From contig CM062820.1 of the NCBI GenBank assembly GCA_031772625.1, positions 1,074,587,369 through 1,074,651,368 of the forward strand: a stretch of 64,000 bases of DNA. The letters run 5' to 3'. Positions 11,735 to 22,020 of the stretch are shown here, in pieces. The notes under the pieces are model-generated. The model worked only from the letters and a program-made list of their open reading frames with translations. It was not told the origin of the DNA and made no database searches. The DNA is from Pinus tabuliformis. Lineage: Eukaryota > Streptophyta > Pinopsida > Pinales > Pinaceae. The position numbers and the translations under genes were made by a program. Within the stretch, counting starts at the first letter, position 1, and the number at the start of each line of letters is the position of its first letter.

Positions 11735-12912
11735 GCTAGTTTGTCTAGGAATGTCTCTATTCTTTTGAAAGATCTCACATGTCGATCGCCTACTTCACTC
11801 AGATGAGGGAATCATAATAAAAATAATGTTTTTATCATATCATTCATCATCATTACAATTTTAATCAGTCTAATATCTTCATTATGCCATTAGGGTTTCA
11901 AGGTTCATCCTCAGTCGATGCATCAATCCAATGCTAGATGAGTTGTGATAAGTAGCTCTTGGCATAATTTTTTATGAATTTCATGAGTTCTTCATGGTTA
12001 CAATCTCAAGGTTCCAAAAGAAGAAGTCTCACCGTTCAAAAATATAAAGAGAAGCTCATGTTTCAATTCTCCAAATTGGCCAAGTTTAAAAGGTGAAAGT
12101 CATGTTTTGAAAAGGTATGTGGGGCCCATTTTTATTCAAAAGAGAATCATATTTTGCCTATAAAAGATGAAAAATTGCCAAAAATGTTTCATTTACCTCC
12201 TAACCTCCTCTATTAATTGAGCTCTCCTCTTCATTGGTGGAAAAACATGGGTTTAGTAGCCAAATTTGGACAAAATCTCTCTGCGTTGCGCTTCTGGAGA
12301 CTGTACTACGCTTCTGAAGGTGGCACTATGTTCCCATGAACTGCAATGCATTTGTGACAGAGTAGCCTGAAAAACACCCAAACTCACCCAAATTTTTGAA
12401 TTTGAGCTTGCATTCCTACTTCTCGCTATTCTAAGCTTATTCACAAGTAAGTATCATCCTTTTGCTCACCTTTTTCCTTGGGCAGGATAAAATATTAATG
12501 TAAGTTTTCTTCATCTAGGGTTTATGTGAAATTTTCATGTTGTAAACTGATGGGTTTGGTTAGTTATGACATTGAAAGGATGTAAATTTTTCACCTCATA
12601 CCTATGTACATGTTTAAACCACCCTTTGATTCACTAATTAACTTATCTACCCTCAGATTACCTCACCCTTACATAAACCCTAGCTCATACCTATCATTTT
12701 GGGCAAATTTCCTAGCAGCACTATTTTTTAATTTATCCTAATCATTCATTTCCCTCATTTTACTCCATTTAAACTTCATAAGTTTATTTTATCCCCTATT
12801 CACCTCCCAAAATTCCTCTACCATCATTTCCTTTCCCCAACCCCCTCATTTCATCATTTCACTCATTCCTCATTGTTTTTCCATTTTCCTATTATCTAGG
12901 GTTTCTATCATA

Positions 12913-13790
12913 ATGGACGGAGATTCTTCACCATCAGAAAGGAGAAAACACCATAAAGGAGGTAAAATCCTAAGCCAACCAACTACAATGAAATCAACTC
13001 ATCAACATTCATCAAGCAGTGTTTTGAAGATGTCAATTGTCTAGGGTTTTGTAAAAGGCTAGGTGAAGTGGGTTTCCATGAACAGCTAACTGATTGAATT
13101 TCCACCCATATGAAAGGGGAAAGGGTCATCATAGTATGGCTTAAGTTCACATTTTCAGTAGCTTCCATTTCCCTTGCCATAGGGATACCTGATCATGGAG
13201 AGTACTGGTTCAAAGGCATGAGCTTGAACCTTGAACATTACAGATCTTTCTTGAAATCACCCTACAGAGAGGCCCATACACACATCATCCCATTTAGGTA
13301 CCTGTTGGAGAATTATGCACCATTGATGAAGGTTTTAATGAATTTTTTCACCTATGAGGGAAGGTTTTCTAGATTTTATGCATATCAGATCAGGCTTCTG
13401 ATGCACTTCACAACTCTAAAACCTCTCAACATGTGTAATTATCTATGTAGAAGCCTTATTAAAATGTCTGAGAAGGTACAAGTGAAAGATAAAGAACACT
13501 ACCCTATCCTTTTTCATCATAGCTTGATAAAGAGTGTAGTTCTCCATCAACTGGTAGAAAGAACATGACATGGGATTCATTCATAGAAACAGCTTCGCAA
13601 TGGCATGAAACTAATTTTTTATTTCATCATCAAAACATATCAACACAGCAGGTGGAAGTAGGATCATAAAGCAAGTCAGTGGAGGTTCCCAAGGCACCTA
13701 GACCTGAGGTGACTAGAATATATCAAAGAGGGAAAAGGCTTGTGTTTAATTCTCAAGTTGAGAAAAGAGCCAAGCCTTCCACATCAAAAA
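12913..13790 (+). pseudogene. LTR-borne reading frame in the 5' LTR of B (mobile-domain-like), broken
   Basis: This is the 5'-LTR copy of the frame described at 23329-24856. The start region (ATGGACGGAGATTCTTC at 12913) aligns with the 3' copy but is frameshifted near 12970. From 13110 the frame is open for 152 residues and keeps a short block, around RYLLENYAPLMKV, that is lost by a ten-base deletion in the 3' copy. It also has CAG where the 3' copy has a stop (STQQ). The downstream coiled-coil part is deleted. The two LTR copies thus carry different lesions, as expected if the LTRs were identical and coding at insertion. Confidence 0.6.
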
Positions 13791-15251
13791 AACAGGGCAT
13801 GGCATACCTCATTTTGCACTTCATGAGAAATTTTTAAGGTTTCTGAGCATTTTTGGTTTTTTGAGAATTTTGGTGCCAAATCCAAAAATTGGGCTAGTCA
13901 CGGAAGTGCAACACCTTGGCACTGTGATTTTTCCTTAGACCTCCAAATGACAAGTGTCTTGAATTTTTGGAAATCTGGTGGCCTTCTCTCAAAACCCATT
14001 TCATCATATTTCTCAGTGAGGGCTCAAATTTTGAGAAAAAGGATAAAAAAGGGTAAAAAATAATCATTCTACCACTTTTTTTTATAGGCGCTGCACTTTT
14101 GGAGACACCTTGGGAGAACGAGTTTTTGAAGGCCTTCCCATAGGTCATTGTAAAATATTCAAGGTGTTCTAGAAACTATACAGGAAAATTTATATGATCG
14201 TTCTCTAAGATCACAATTTGGACCTAATGAAGGCACCTTAAAGTGGGATCAAAGTAGGCGTTGCGCTTTTGCAAATTTCTAAGTTTTTGTTCAAAATTTC
14301 ACTCTGTAATTTCCTATCTTTTTAGTTTGACTTGATCAAAGTCAAACATCATGATGTAATTGTAGTATTTCAAGGTTAGATTATGTAATCATGAATAAAT
14401 ATACATGATAGGTTGTTTTTATTGTTAATTAGGCCCCATAAAGGAAGCAAAATTCAAAACAAAGTCTAAGAGAAGAGTTTGTATTTGACCTTCTCACCCT
14501 TACCTGTTTGTTGAGAGAATCTTGGAAACAGTTCCACCACCTAGGAATTCGACTCCTGAAGGTGGGGATTCTGGTTGATTGAGTCTATATGTATAATTTC
14601 TCATTCAAAGAGAAGGGTTGGACTTTTGTGGAGAGCCTTGGTACCTTATGTTCTCTTACAACTAATACAGGAGCATTTTCAGCTATATTTCAGGAATACT
14701 TGTTCAGTGAGCCTGTGGTGTCGTTTCCTTTTCGTATCAGCTTTTAATAGATGAAATCATCTCTATTTTCATGCTTTATTATCTTTCTATGAATTTCCTT
14801 GCATTTATATACACAAAAATCTTATATTTAAGCTCTATTTATGTGGAAATCATGCTGGTGTTTCTTTTCCTCTAAGACTAATGAATTCATGCTTTCACAT
14901 GGTCATTATTTTCTTTGAAACTCATATACCTACACTACATTGACAAACACTTTAATTTCACCATAACACGTTGATATCTAGCTCCTCTTTATACTTGTTA
15001 CTACATACTTGAAGCCTTGACCTAATTACCTACTCTAATCCCTAGTCTAGCAAAGTAAAAACCCTAAGTTCACAAACTTAAACAAGACTTGTATATCTAG
15101 AATAAAACCTATTTATTTTCAATTATTCATTGACAAATCCTTAGAGAAATCCTTATCTGGTTTAGTAGGGCTAGCTACTAAACTGAAAGTGGCTTGGGGT
15201 TACCTCTTTCGATCTCCTCCTCAACCTAGGAAATTGTAGAGGATAACATTT

Positions 15252-15269
15252 TGGTGTCATTGCCAGGGA
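15252..15269 (+). other. Primer binding site of element B (tRNA-Asp type)
   Basis: TGGTGTCATTGCCAGGGA follows the LTR end (GATAACA) by three bases and resembles the tRNA-Asp site TGGCGCCGTTGCCGGGGA. Family A uses the same type. Confidence 0.75.
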
Positions 15270-15590
15270 AAAAATTGATAAATCATTCCTGGGAATTATT
15301 TTAGAGCTTTCAAGAAAACTAGTTTTGTATTTGACAGCTTCCAGTATCTAAAGATAGGTAGATTTTACAAATTTCATCAATTTTCAGGTGTGAAAAAATT
15401 CTAGCTCCTAAAAGACATACTAAGTCAATCCTGACCCAAATCCACCTTTTATTATTGAACACCTAGAAAAAATGCTCAGAAAACACAAGCTAAATATCTC
15501 TAAAAGTGTAGTCTGAAAAATAAAAAGAACAAATTCTTTGCTTAAAAATATATTTACTTTGAGCAACTTCCTTTTGATATTCAGTTAGAA

Positions 15591-17250
15591 TTGTCTATTT
15601 CAAGGTCAAAATTTGAGTCTTGCATTTCTGAAGTGATATCTGAACCTCTTCAATTTGAATCTCATTCCCATTCTTTAGAATCTCTATTTGCTAAAGTTGA
15701 TCATGAGTTGTGGTTGAATTTTGACAAACTTCAAAGCCTTGCTGACCAGTTCCAAATCACTACTGAAAAGGCCTACATCCAATATCAGTTTGAATACTTA
15801 ACTACTGCTTCATCCTCTACTACATCACCAAACACATCAGCTACATCATCTTTTCCACCACCTCCATCAGTGTCATCATCTTTACCTACAAAGACCATTG
15901 TAGTTCCTTTATTACATCCTCCAGTAGTCATGGCACGATTCACACCTCTTTTACTGCCTTCTCAACTTGTTTCTCTACCTCAGAACTATGGCCAAAGACT
16001 ACCTCTTTTTTATGGAAGCTCATAAATCACAACCTAGCAGCATGTTGATAAATTGGTAGATTTTGTTGATATGGAAGAAATTGATGAAGATGATGGTAAT
16101 ATGAGAATTATAGCTCATAGTTTTTCCAGAGATGTGAAGAAATGGTTTCGCAGCTTGGCTGCTAATTCTGTAAATAAATCACAACGATTGATAGAGTTGT
16201 TCCTAGCATGATGGAAAGAGAAGAAAAATACATTGCATATTTTGACTAAGTATAACTCAATGAAAAGAAATTCTAATGAGATAGTTCAAGAGTTCACAAC
16301 AAGATTGAATATGGCATATAATTCTATTCCTGATGATAAGAAGCATCCACTTGCTCTAACACTTCTCCACTATCCTGATTCTTTTGACCCAAACATGGAA
16401 TATCAGCTTAGGGAGAGAGACCCTGCAAATATTGAAGAACTGTAGAAAAATGCAGTAAGTGTCAAAGCTAATATGCTCATCAAGAAATCTAAATCAAAAA
16501 ATGAGAGGACTGAAAAGGAATTTGTTTTTAAATAAGAGTCGTCATCATCATCAGATGTAAAGCTTGAAACTTTGATCAAAACCATGGAAAGGATGATGGA
16601 AAGAATGTCCATAATAGATCGACAAGTGGAGCCTTCAGTAAGGAATCTGAATTTTCATGGCTAGTAGCAACAATTTAGAAATAGACAAAAAGAGCCAAAA
16701 AATCAAGAGCCTCAAGGACAAGTAAGAGCTCCATTTCAGCAAAATTATATCGAAGGGCAGGAAGAAGATGAAGAGGATATTGTAGAAGAAAATAATTTCT
16801 TTGAAGAAGATGAGCTACCCACCTTTTTAATGGAGGAAGGTCAGTTTTCTGAAGAATCTTTTGTACCAAGTGATCAGTAGTTAGTACTTGCAAGTGATGA
16901 TCTGTGGGTTGTGCAAACTGAAGAATACCAAAGAGGATATCAAAATGCTCTAAGTCATTTGTAGAAACAATATAACTTAAGGAACATAAATGTACCTATT
17001 ACATTGAACTAGAAGAGGCAAAATGCACAGAAAGAAACACAAAGCAAAGAAGTAGCTCCTGCAAATCAAAATAAAGAACTATAGATTGTCATACTGAACC
17101 AGGATAAAACCAATGAGGCCTCTACCAGCAATGTGAGAAAATATAAGGAGTTTCAAAGTGAAAGTCATAAGAAGGAATCTCAAGTTAAAAGGCATATTGA
17201 AAAGAAGGACATCACTACAAAATAGGTAGAAAAGAAATCTAATTTATTTA
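15591..17250 (+). pseudogene. gag: Gag of element B, one frame with many stops
   Basis: A single frame runs from about 15591 into the protease. It shows a proline/serine/threonine-rich N-terminal part, then the Ty3 Gag core: HVDKLVDFVDMEEID, VKKWFRSLAANSV, KYNSMKRNSNEIVQEF and a YNSIPDDKK segment. In-frame stops fall at 16023 (TAA), 16209 (TGA), 16443 (TAG), 16533 (TAA), 16662 and 16665 (TAG TAG), 16878, 16962, 17010, 17082 and 17223 (all TAG). I see no zinc knuckle. The preponderance of TAG fits C-to-T decay of CAG and TGG codons. The first 340 bp after the primer site have no frame and are probably leader. Confidence 0.75.
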
Positions 17251-17252
17251 GT

Positions 17253-18161
17253 TTGGAAAATGAAATTTCTAAGTTGAAAGTTTCAATTCCTCTCACTGAA
17301 TTAGTGAAGAATGATAAGTATAAGTTTCAGATTGCTAAAATGCTTAAGGTTGACCAAATGTCAAACACAGTAAATGTTTTTGATGATGAGCCAACAATTC
17401 CTTTTGGTCCAGCCTTAGAAGGAAGTCCTAAAGATAGTGAAATCCCACCTTTCTATCTTAGTCTCAAACTTCATGACTTTATCCTCCATAATTCTATGCT
17501 AGATTCCAGTGCCTCACATAATCTTATGCCTAAAGTCATCATGGACAAACTAGGACTGAGTATCACCTGACCTTATCATGACCTTTACTCTTTTGATTCA
17601 AGAAGAGTGAAATGTCTTGGCCTTATGAAAGATTTAGTAGTGTCCTTGGACCAAATTCCACCCAAGAATGTGCTGATGGATGTAGTGGTTGTTGATATTC
17701 CTCCTCAGTTTGGTATGTTGCTTTCAAGGTCTTGGGGAGAAAAGCTAAAAGGCACTTTACAACTTGAATTTTCATATGCTACTATTCCAGTATTTGGGAA
17801 ACTTAGAAAACTCTATCGGGAGAAGAAGATGAAATTCATGATTAGTAGCAAGGAAAAAACAATAAATCACCCCATACATGTTGTACATACTGATCTCGAT
17901 TCTTTCATTTTGTATAGTGATATGAATTCAGTCGATGATGAAATTCAACTTGTAGAGATTTCAAAAGTTTTGGATGTTATAAGCAGTGTGACGAAAGTTG
18001 TGATTGCTCAAAGAAAAGAGATTAATGAAGAATTTTTGCAGCCAGTAAATCCTCTTGAAAAGATTATTGAGTTAGTGCAGAAAACAGAGTGTATTGAGAC
18101 AACGAGCCATCCTCCAAAATATCAAACAATTTTATCCTTCAGAAGTTCTTTTTCTAGATGA
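17253..18161 (+). pseudogene. Aspartic protease region of element B
   Basis: In the same frame as gag. It contains FILHNSMLDSSASHNLMP, which aligns with the retroviral-type protease active site LxDxGAS but reads D-S-S-A in place of D-S/T-G-A. It is followed by MDKLGLSIT and, after a TGA at 17568, by LGLMKDLVVSLDQIP and FGMLLSRSW, matching the second half of plant Ty3 proteases (the LLGRSW signature). The 18161 end is a stop reached after a frameshift near 18130-18160; the next domain is in another frame. Non-functional as it stands. Confidence 0.7.
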
Positions 18162-18580
18162 AGAAAATGGTCTTTGGACCATGGTGTTTGATGGCTCATT
18201 GGGAAAAGGAGCTTGGATTGGTGTTTGGATTCATGGTCCATTACATCATTCATGTAAAATTCCACGCAATGTAAGAATGTGTTCTTACAAGTTAGATTTT
18301 GATTGCTCAAACAATGAGGTAGAGTATGAGGCATTGATTGCTAGCCTCAAAATTCTGAAAAAAGTTGGGAGGAAAGAAAATTTATGTTTATGGCGACTCC
18401 GAGTTGGTAATCAAACAAGTAAGAGGGGAATATTAGGCCAAGCATCCAAGAATGAGAGCTTATGGCAATGTTGTACTTGACATCCTCAAAACCTTTTCAG
18501 AATATACTTTGTCTCTTATTCCTAGAACTCAGAATGTTATAGCTGATTCTCTTGCTACTGCAGCTAGTATGGTGAAGATT
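18160..18580 (+). pseudogene. Second (archaeal-type) RNase H of element B, upstream of RT
   Basis: It has the four-acid pattern of an RNase H: MVFDGS (Asp codon 18190), NNEVEYEAL (Glu 18322), YGDSELVIKQVRGEY (Asp 18395, in a shifted frame) and NVIADSLA (Asp 18545). The wording around these motifs (SELVIKQVRGEY, KHPRMRAY, IPRTQN) is that of the archaeal-type RNase H in Tat-lineage retrotransposons. One frameshift lies between 18330 and 18395 and one stop follows RGEY. It precedes the RT, whereas in familiar Tat/Ogre elements it lies between the Ty3 RNase H and integrase. The job of such a domain is removal of RNA from the RNA:DNA hybrid during reverse transcription. Confidence 0.8.
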
Positions 18581-18779
18581 CCCATTCACTCCAATCAAAA
18601 GTATTCTATCCATGTTAAACATTGTCAAGTTGTTCCTAATAATATGAGATTTTGGCAGGTGTTTTGGGATGACAAACAAATCAATAATTTTCTGCAAATG
18701 GAAGGTGAATTCCAAAATTCCCACATTGATGATACATCAAATATGAATGATCCAGAGATTCAATCAACTGAGATTGAAA

Positions 18780-19678
18780 TATTGCATCTGAAGGACAACA
18801 ACATTCCAAGAGGACTTGTACCTTTCGAAGAGTTGTTTGATCGTGACGATGTTGTCAAAAAGCCCACCATTGTCCCCACAGAGAAAGGTGTTGAAGATGT
18901 GAACATTGGTGCAACTAACAAGCCTAAGATGGTCAAATTGTCAAAGTCCTTATCTCTTGAGATGAAAAGTAAGTACATAGCTTTAATGATAGAATTTTTT
19001 GATGTATTTTCTTGGGACTATTCAGATCTAAAGGTTTATGACAAGAATATCATTCAACACACTATTCAGGTCAAACCTAATCAAAATCCATTTCGCCAGA
19101 AACTGAGAAGGATTAATCCTAAGCTACTACCATCAATTGAAAAAGAGGTAAATAGGTTTTATAAGTCTGGTATCATAGTTCTTATTCGATTTTCTGAATG
19201 GATGTCAAATCTAGTACTAGTAAGAAAGAAGACCGAGGAGATTCGTCTTTTCATTGATTTTAGAAATTTAAACAAAGTATCCTTGAAATAAAATTATCCC
19301 TTGACAAAGATGGATCGTATACTTCAGAGGGTAGTTGGGTCTTCCAAGATGTCATTGCTAGATGGATATTCCGAGTACAATTAGATTTTGGTCCATAAAG
19401 ATGACAAATTGAAAACAACCTTCACAACACCATGGGGTACATTCATGTATGCCAAGATGCCATTTGGATTAAAGAATGCAAGAGAAACTTTTCAACGTGC
19501 TATGGACATATATTTTGCTAATGAAAAGGATGTATTTCTAGTTATATATTTGGATGATCTCACAATTTTTTCCAAGTCTGACAAAGATCATTTACATTAT
19601 TTGAGAATTGTTTTTTATAAATGCAAAAAATTTGGTATTTCACTTAATCCAAAGAAGAGCTTATGCGCCATGGAGTAA
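18780..19678 (+). pseudogene. Reverse transcriptase of element B
   Basis: A linker after the RNase H leads into FFDVFSWDYSDL and the standard Ty3 RT blocks: KEVNRFYKSGII, LVLVRKKTEEIRLFIDFRNLN, MSLLDGYSEYN, TTFTTPWGTFMYAKMPFGL and the catalytic YLDD at 19547-19558. Stops interrupt at about 19290 (TAA) and 19381 (TAG, where this lineage expects NQI), and the frame ends at 19678 after LNPKKSLCAME. All core motifs remain recognisable. Confidence 0.85.
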
Positions 19679-20350
19679 GGTAAGTTGTTGGGACACATTA
19701 TCTCCAATGATGGCATTTGCATTGATCCTGCAAGAGTTCAAGCCATTCAGCAATTATATTTCCCAAGGAAAAAGAAAGCAATTTAGTCTTTTAATGAGAA
19801 AATCAATTTTTTGAGAAGATTGATCCCCAACCTCGCTGAACATTTGAAAGAGATGGCTTACATGTTGAAAAAGGATAGCGAGGAAAAATGGTCTTTAGAG
19901 GCTAAGAAATATTTCCATGAAGTTTGCATTATCTACTATTTCTATTCTGATTAGTCCATATTATACTTCATAGTTCATCATTTTTTCATTTGCCTCTGAG
20001 CATACATTAGCAGCAGTTCTAATGCAAAAAAAAGATCAGAAAAATGAGAAGCCTATAGCGTTCTTCAGTCAAACAATAATACATGAAGCACTGAAATACA
20101 AAATAATTGAAAAGAAGGATTTGGCATTGGTGAAAGCTCTCAAATATTTTGATTTTACATTCTCTATTCTCATACCATTGCTTATGTTCCCACATTAGTT
20201 GTAAAGGAAATCCTTATGAAGATAGATCCTGAAGGCGGAAGGGGAAAATGGATTGTAGCCATGTTGGAGTATGATTTGGAGATAAAACCCACAAAGCTCA
20301 TGTTGGAGTATGATTTGGAGATAAATCCCACAAAGCTCATCAAGTGACAA
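19679..20350 (+). pseudogene. Ty3 RNase H/connection region of element B, degenerate
   Basis: Fragments in shifting frames are readable: a GHIISNDGICIDP match after the RT thumb, NFLRRLIPNLAEH, FASEHTLAAVLMQKKDQ, KPIAFFSQTI and EKKDLALVKAL. These are the expected pieces of the RT connection and Ty3 RNase H. The catalytic residues are poorly preserved, consistent with the general weakness of this domain in elements that carry a second RNase H. A 39-bp segment (ATGTTGGAGTATGATTTGG...) is duplicated in tandem near 20262-20340. Confidence 0.6.
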
Positions 20351-20365
20351 GGTTTTTCTAAGCTC

Positions 20366-21731
20366 ATGGTTGAATCTAATTTGCATGCATTAGATATCAA
20401 TTTGATTGCAGGACTTTCTGCAGAAGAAGAAAAAGACTCATACTTACAAGTGTCTGATATGTTCATTTCATCTACATGGTATTCCAACATTGTTTATGTG
20501 TTGCAGCATTTAAATCCTCCACTGAAAATTCCTAAAGGTAAAATTAGATCTTTAAAATTGAAAACTTCAAAGTATTGTATTCTTGATGGTGTTTTATTCT
20601 GGAAAGACCCTGGTGGTGTGTTGTTGAATTGTTTGGTAGAAAATGAAGCAAATGATGTGATGAAAGATTTTCATAAAGGAGACTGTGGTGCCCATCACTT
20701 CTGGAAGACTACAACAAACAAGATTTTGAGAGCTGGTTTCTATTGGCCCACTCCTTTTTCGTATGTATATAAAACAGTGATGAGCTATCATGAATGTCAG
20801 ATTTTCTAAAGGAAAAAAGAAAACTTTTTCCGTTACCCTTGCAACCCATTTCAATCACAGCGCCTTTCCAACAATGGGGTCTTGACTTCATTGGCGAGAT
20901 CCATCCTTCATCATTAGCACAAAACAAATGGATCTTGATAGCCACGGACTATTTTACAAAATGGATTGAAGCAATCCCAACCAGACAAGCTACTGATTCT
21001 ATTATCATTCAGTTTATTAAGTTTAATATCTTGTCTAGATTTGGTTGCCCTCAGAAAATAATCACCGATAATGTTGCTGCTTTCAAATAAAAAAGGATGG
21101 TGGAGTTTTTTGCTAAGTATCATATTGTATTGGTACATTCCACTACTTATCATCCACAAGGGAATGGTCTAGTTGAATCTTCCAACAAATCTTTAATCAA
21201 CATCGTCAAGAAAGTTTTAGAAGAAATAAGAAGAACTGGCACAAAAATCTCATTAATTCTTTATGGGCGGATAGAGTCAGTACTAAGAAATCAATAGGTA
21301 TGTCTCCTTTTTAGTTGGTGTACGGGGTTGACACAATTTTTCCTTCATCTCTTGTTGTCCCAGTCATGACAATTCTGCAGGAATTGGACATCGAAACCAA
21401 TGATATGCAGCAAAGGATAAACCAGATGATCCATCTACAACAAACTAGAGAGGAAGTTTATCAAAACACTTCTAAAATTCAGGAAAGAATAAAAAATATC
21501 TATGATCACAAGACAAAGGAAGACAATTTCAATTTGGGAGATGTGGTTCTTCGTTGGGATGCGAGAAATGAAGAAAAAGGAAAACATGGGAAATTTGAAA
21601 ATTTATGGAAGGGACCATATAAAATTTCAGCTTTCATAGGAAAGAATGTTTTTTTATTGGAGGAAATGAATGGAGAAGATTATTCAGGAGGAGCGATGAA
21701 TGGTAGGCTTCTCAAGCACTACCATGTTTGA
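20366..21731 (+). pseudogene. Integrase of element B
   Basis: The zinc-binding part is partly present (GAHHFWKTTTNKILRAGFYWP, then CQIF). The catalytic core shows LDFIGEIHPSS (first Asp), KIITDN (second Asp) and YHPQGNGLVESSNKSL (Glu), in pieces separated by a frameshift near 20805 and a stop at 21088. The C-terminal part (21315-21731) ends with a GPY-type module (LWKGPYKISAFIGKN) and the usual GRLLKHYHV tail. It is the last pol domain; the 3' LTR starts 290 bp later. Confidence 0.82.
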
Positions 21732-22020
21732 AGAAATTTCTACAAATTCTCACAACCATTATACATACCAGTTTGTTTTTATGTTCTAGTATCTAAGTGG
21801 CTATCATAGGAGTTTGAAGCCCGAGGAGAAGGCCATAAGGATTCTTTTATCAGTTGCTACTTTTATTTTACTTTTATAGTCCTATCATGTCAAATAGTCA
21901 GTCAATTTTCAGTTTTAGTTTAGTTTTCTGCATTTTGACTCCATTGCCCAATGAATAAGGCTACTTGGTCTATGGTGTTCTTGACACCTCCAAGGAGTTG
22001 CCATCCCTAGTTAGAGCCAA
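21732..22020 (+). other. Pre-3'-LTR untranslated block of element B
   Basis: Non-coding. The words GAAGCCCGAGGAGAAGG, CATTGCCCAATGAATAAGG, TTCTTGACACCTCC and TTGCCATCCC occur in the same order and spacing style as in the pre-LTR block of family A. No clear polypurine tract abuts the LTR. Confidence 0.6.

Larger units (their letters stand above)
10980..15248 (+). repeat. 5' LTR of element B
   Basis: It is 4269 bp including a nested 628-bp solo LTR. Relative to the 3' LTR it lacks about 640 bp corresponding to roughly 24205-24850, which removes the coiled-coil part of the LTR-borne reading frame. With these two changes accounted for, both LTRs are the same length to within about 10 bp. Confidence 0.88.
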
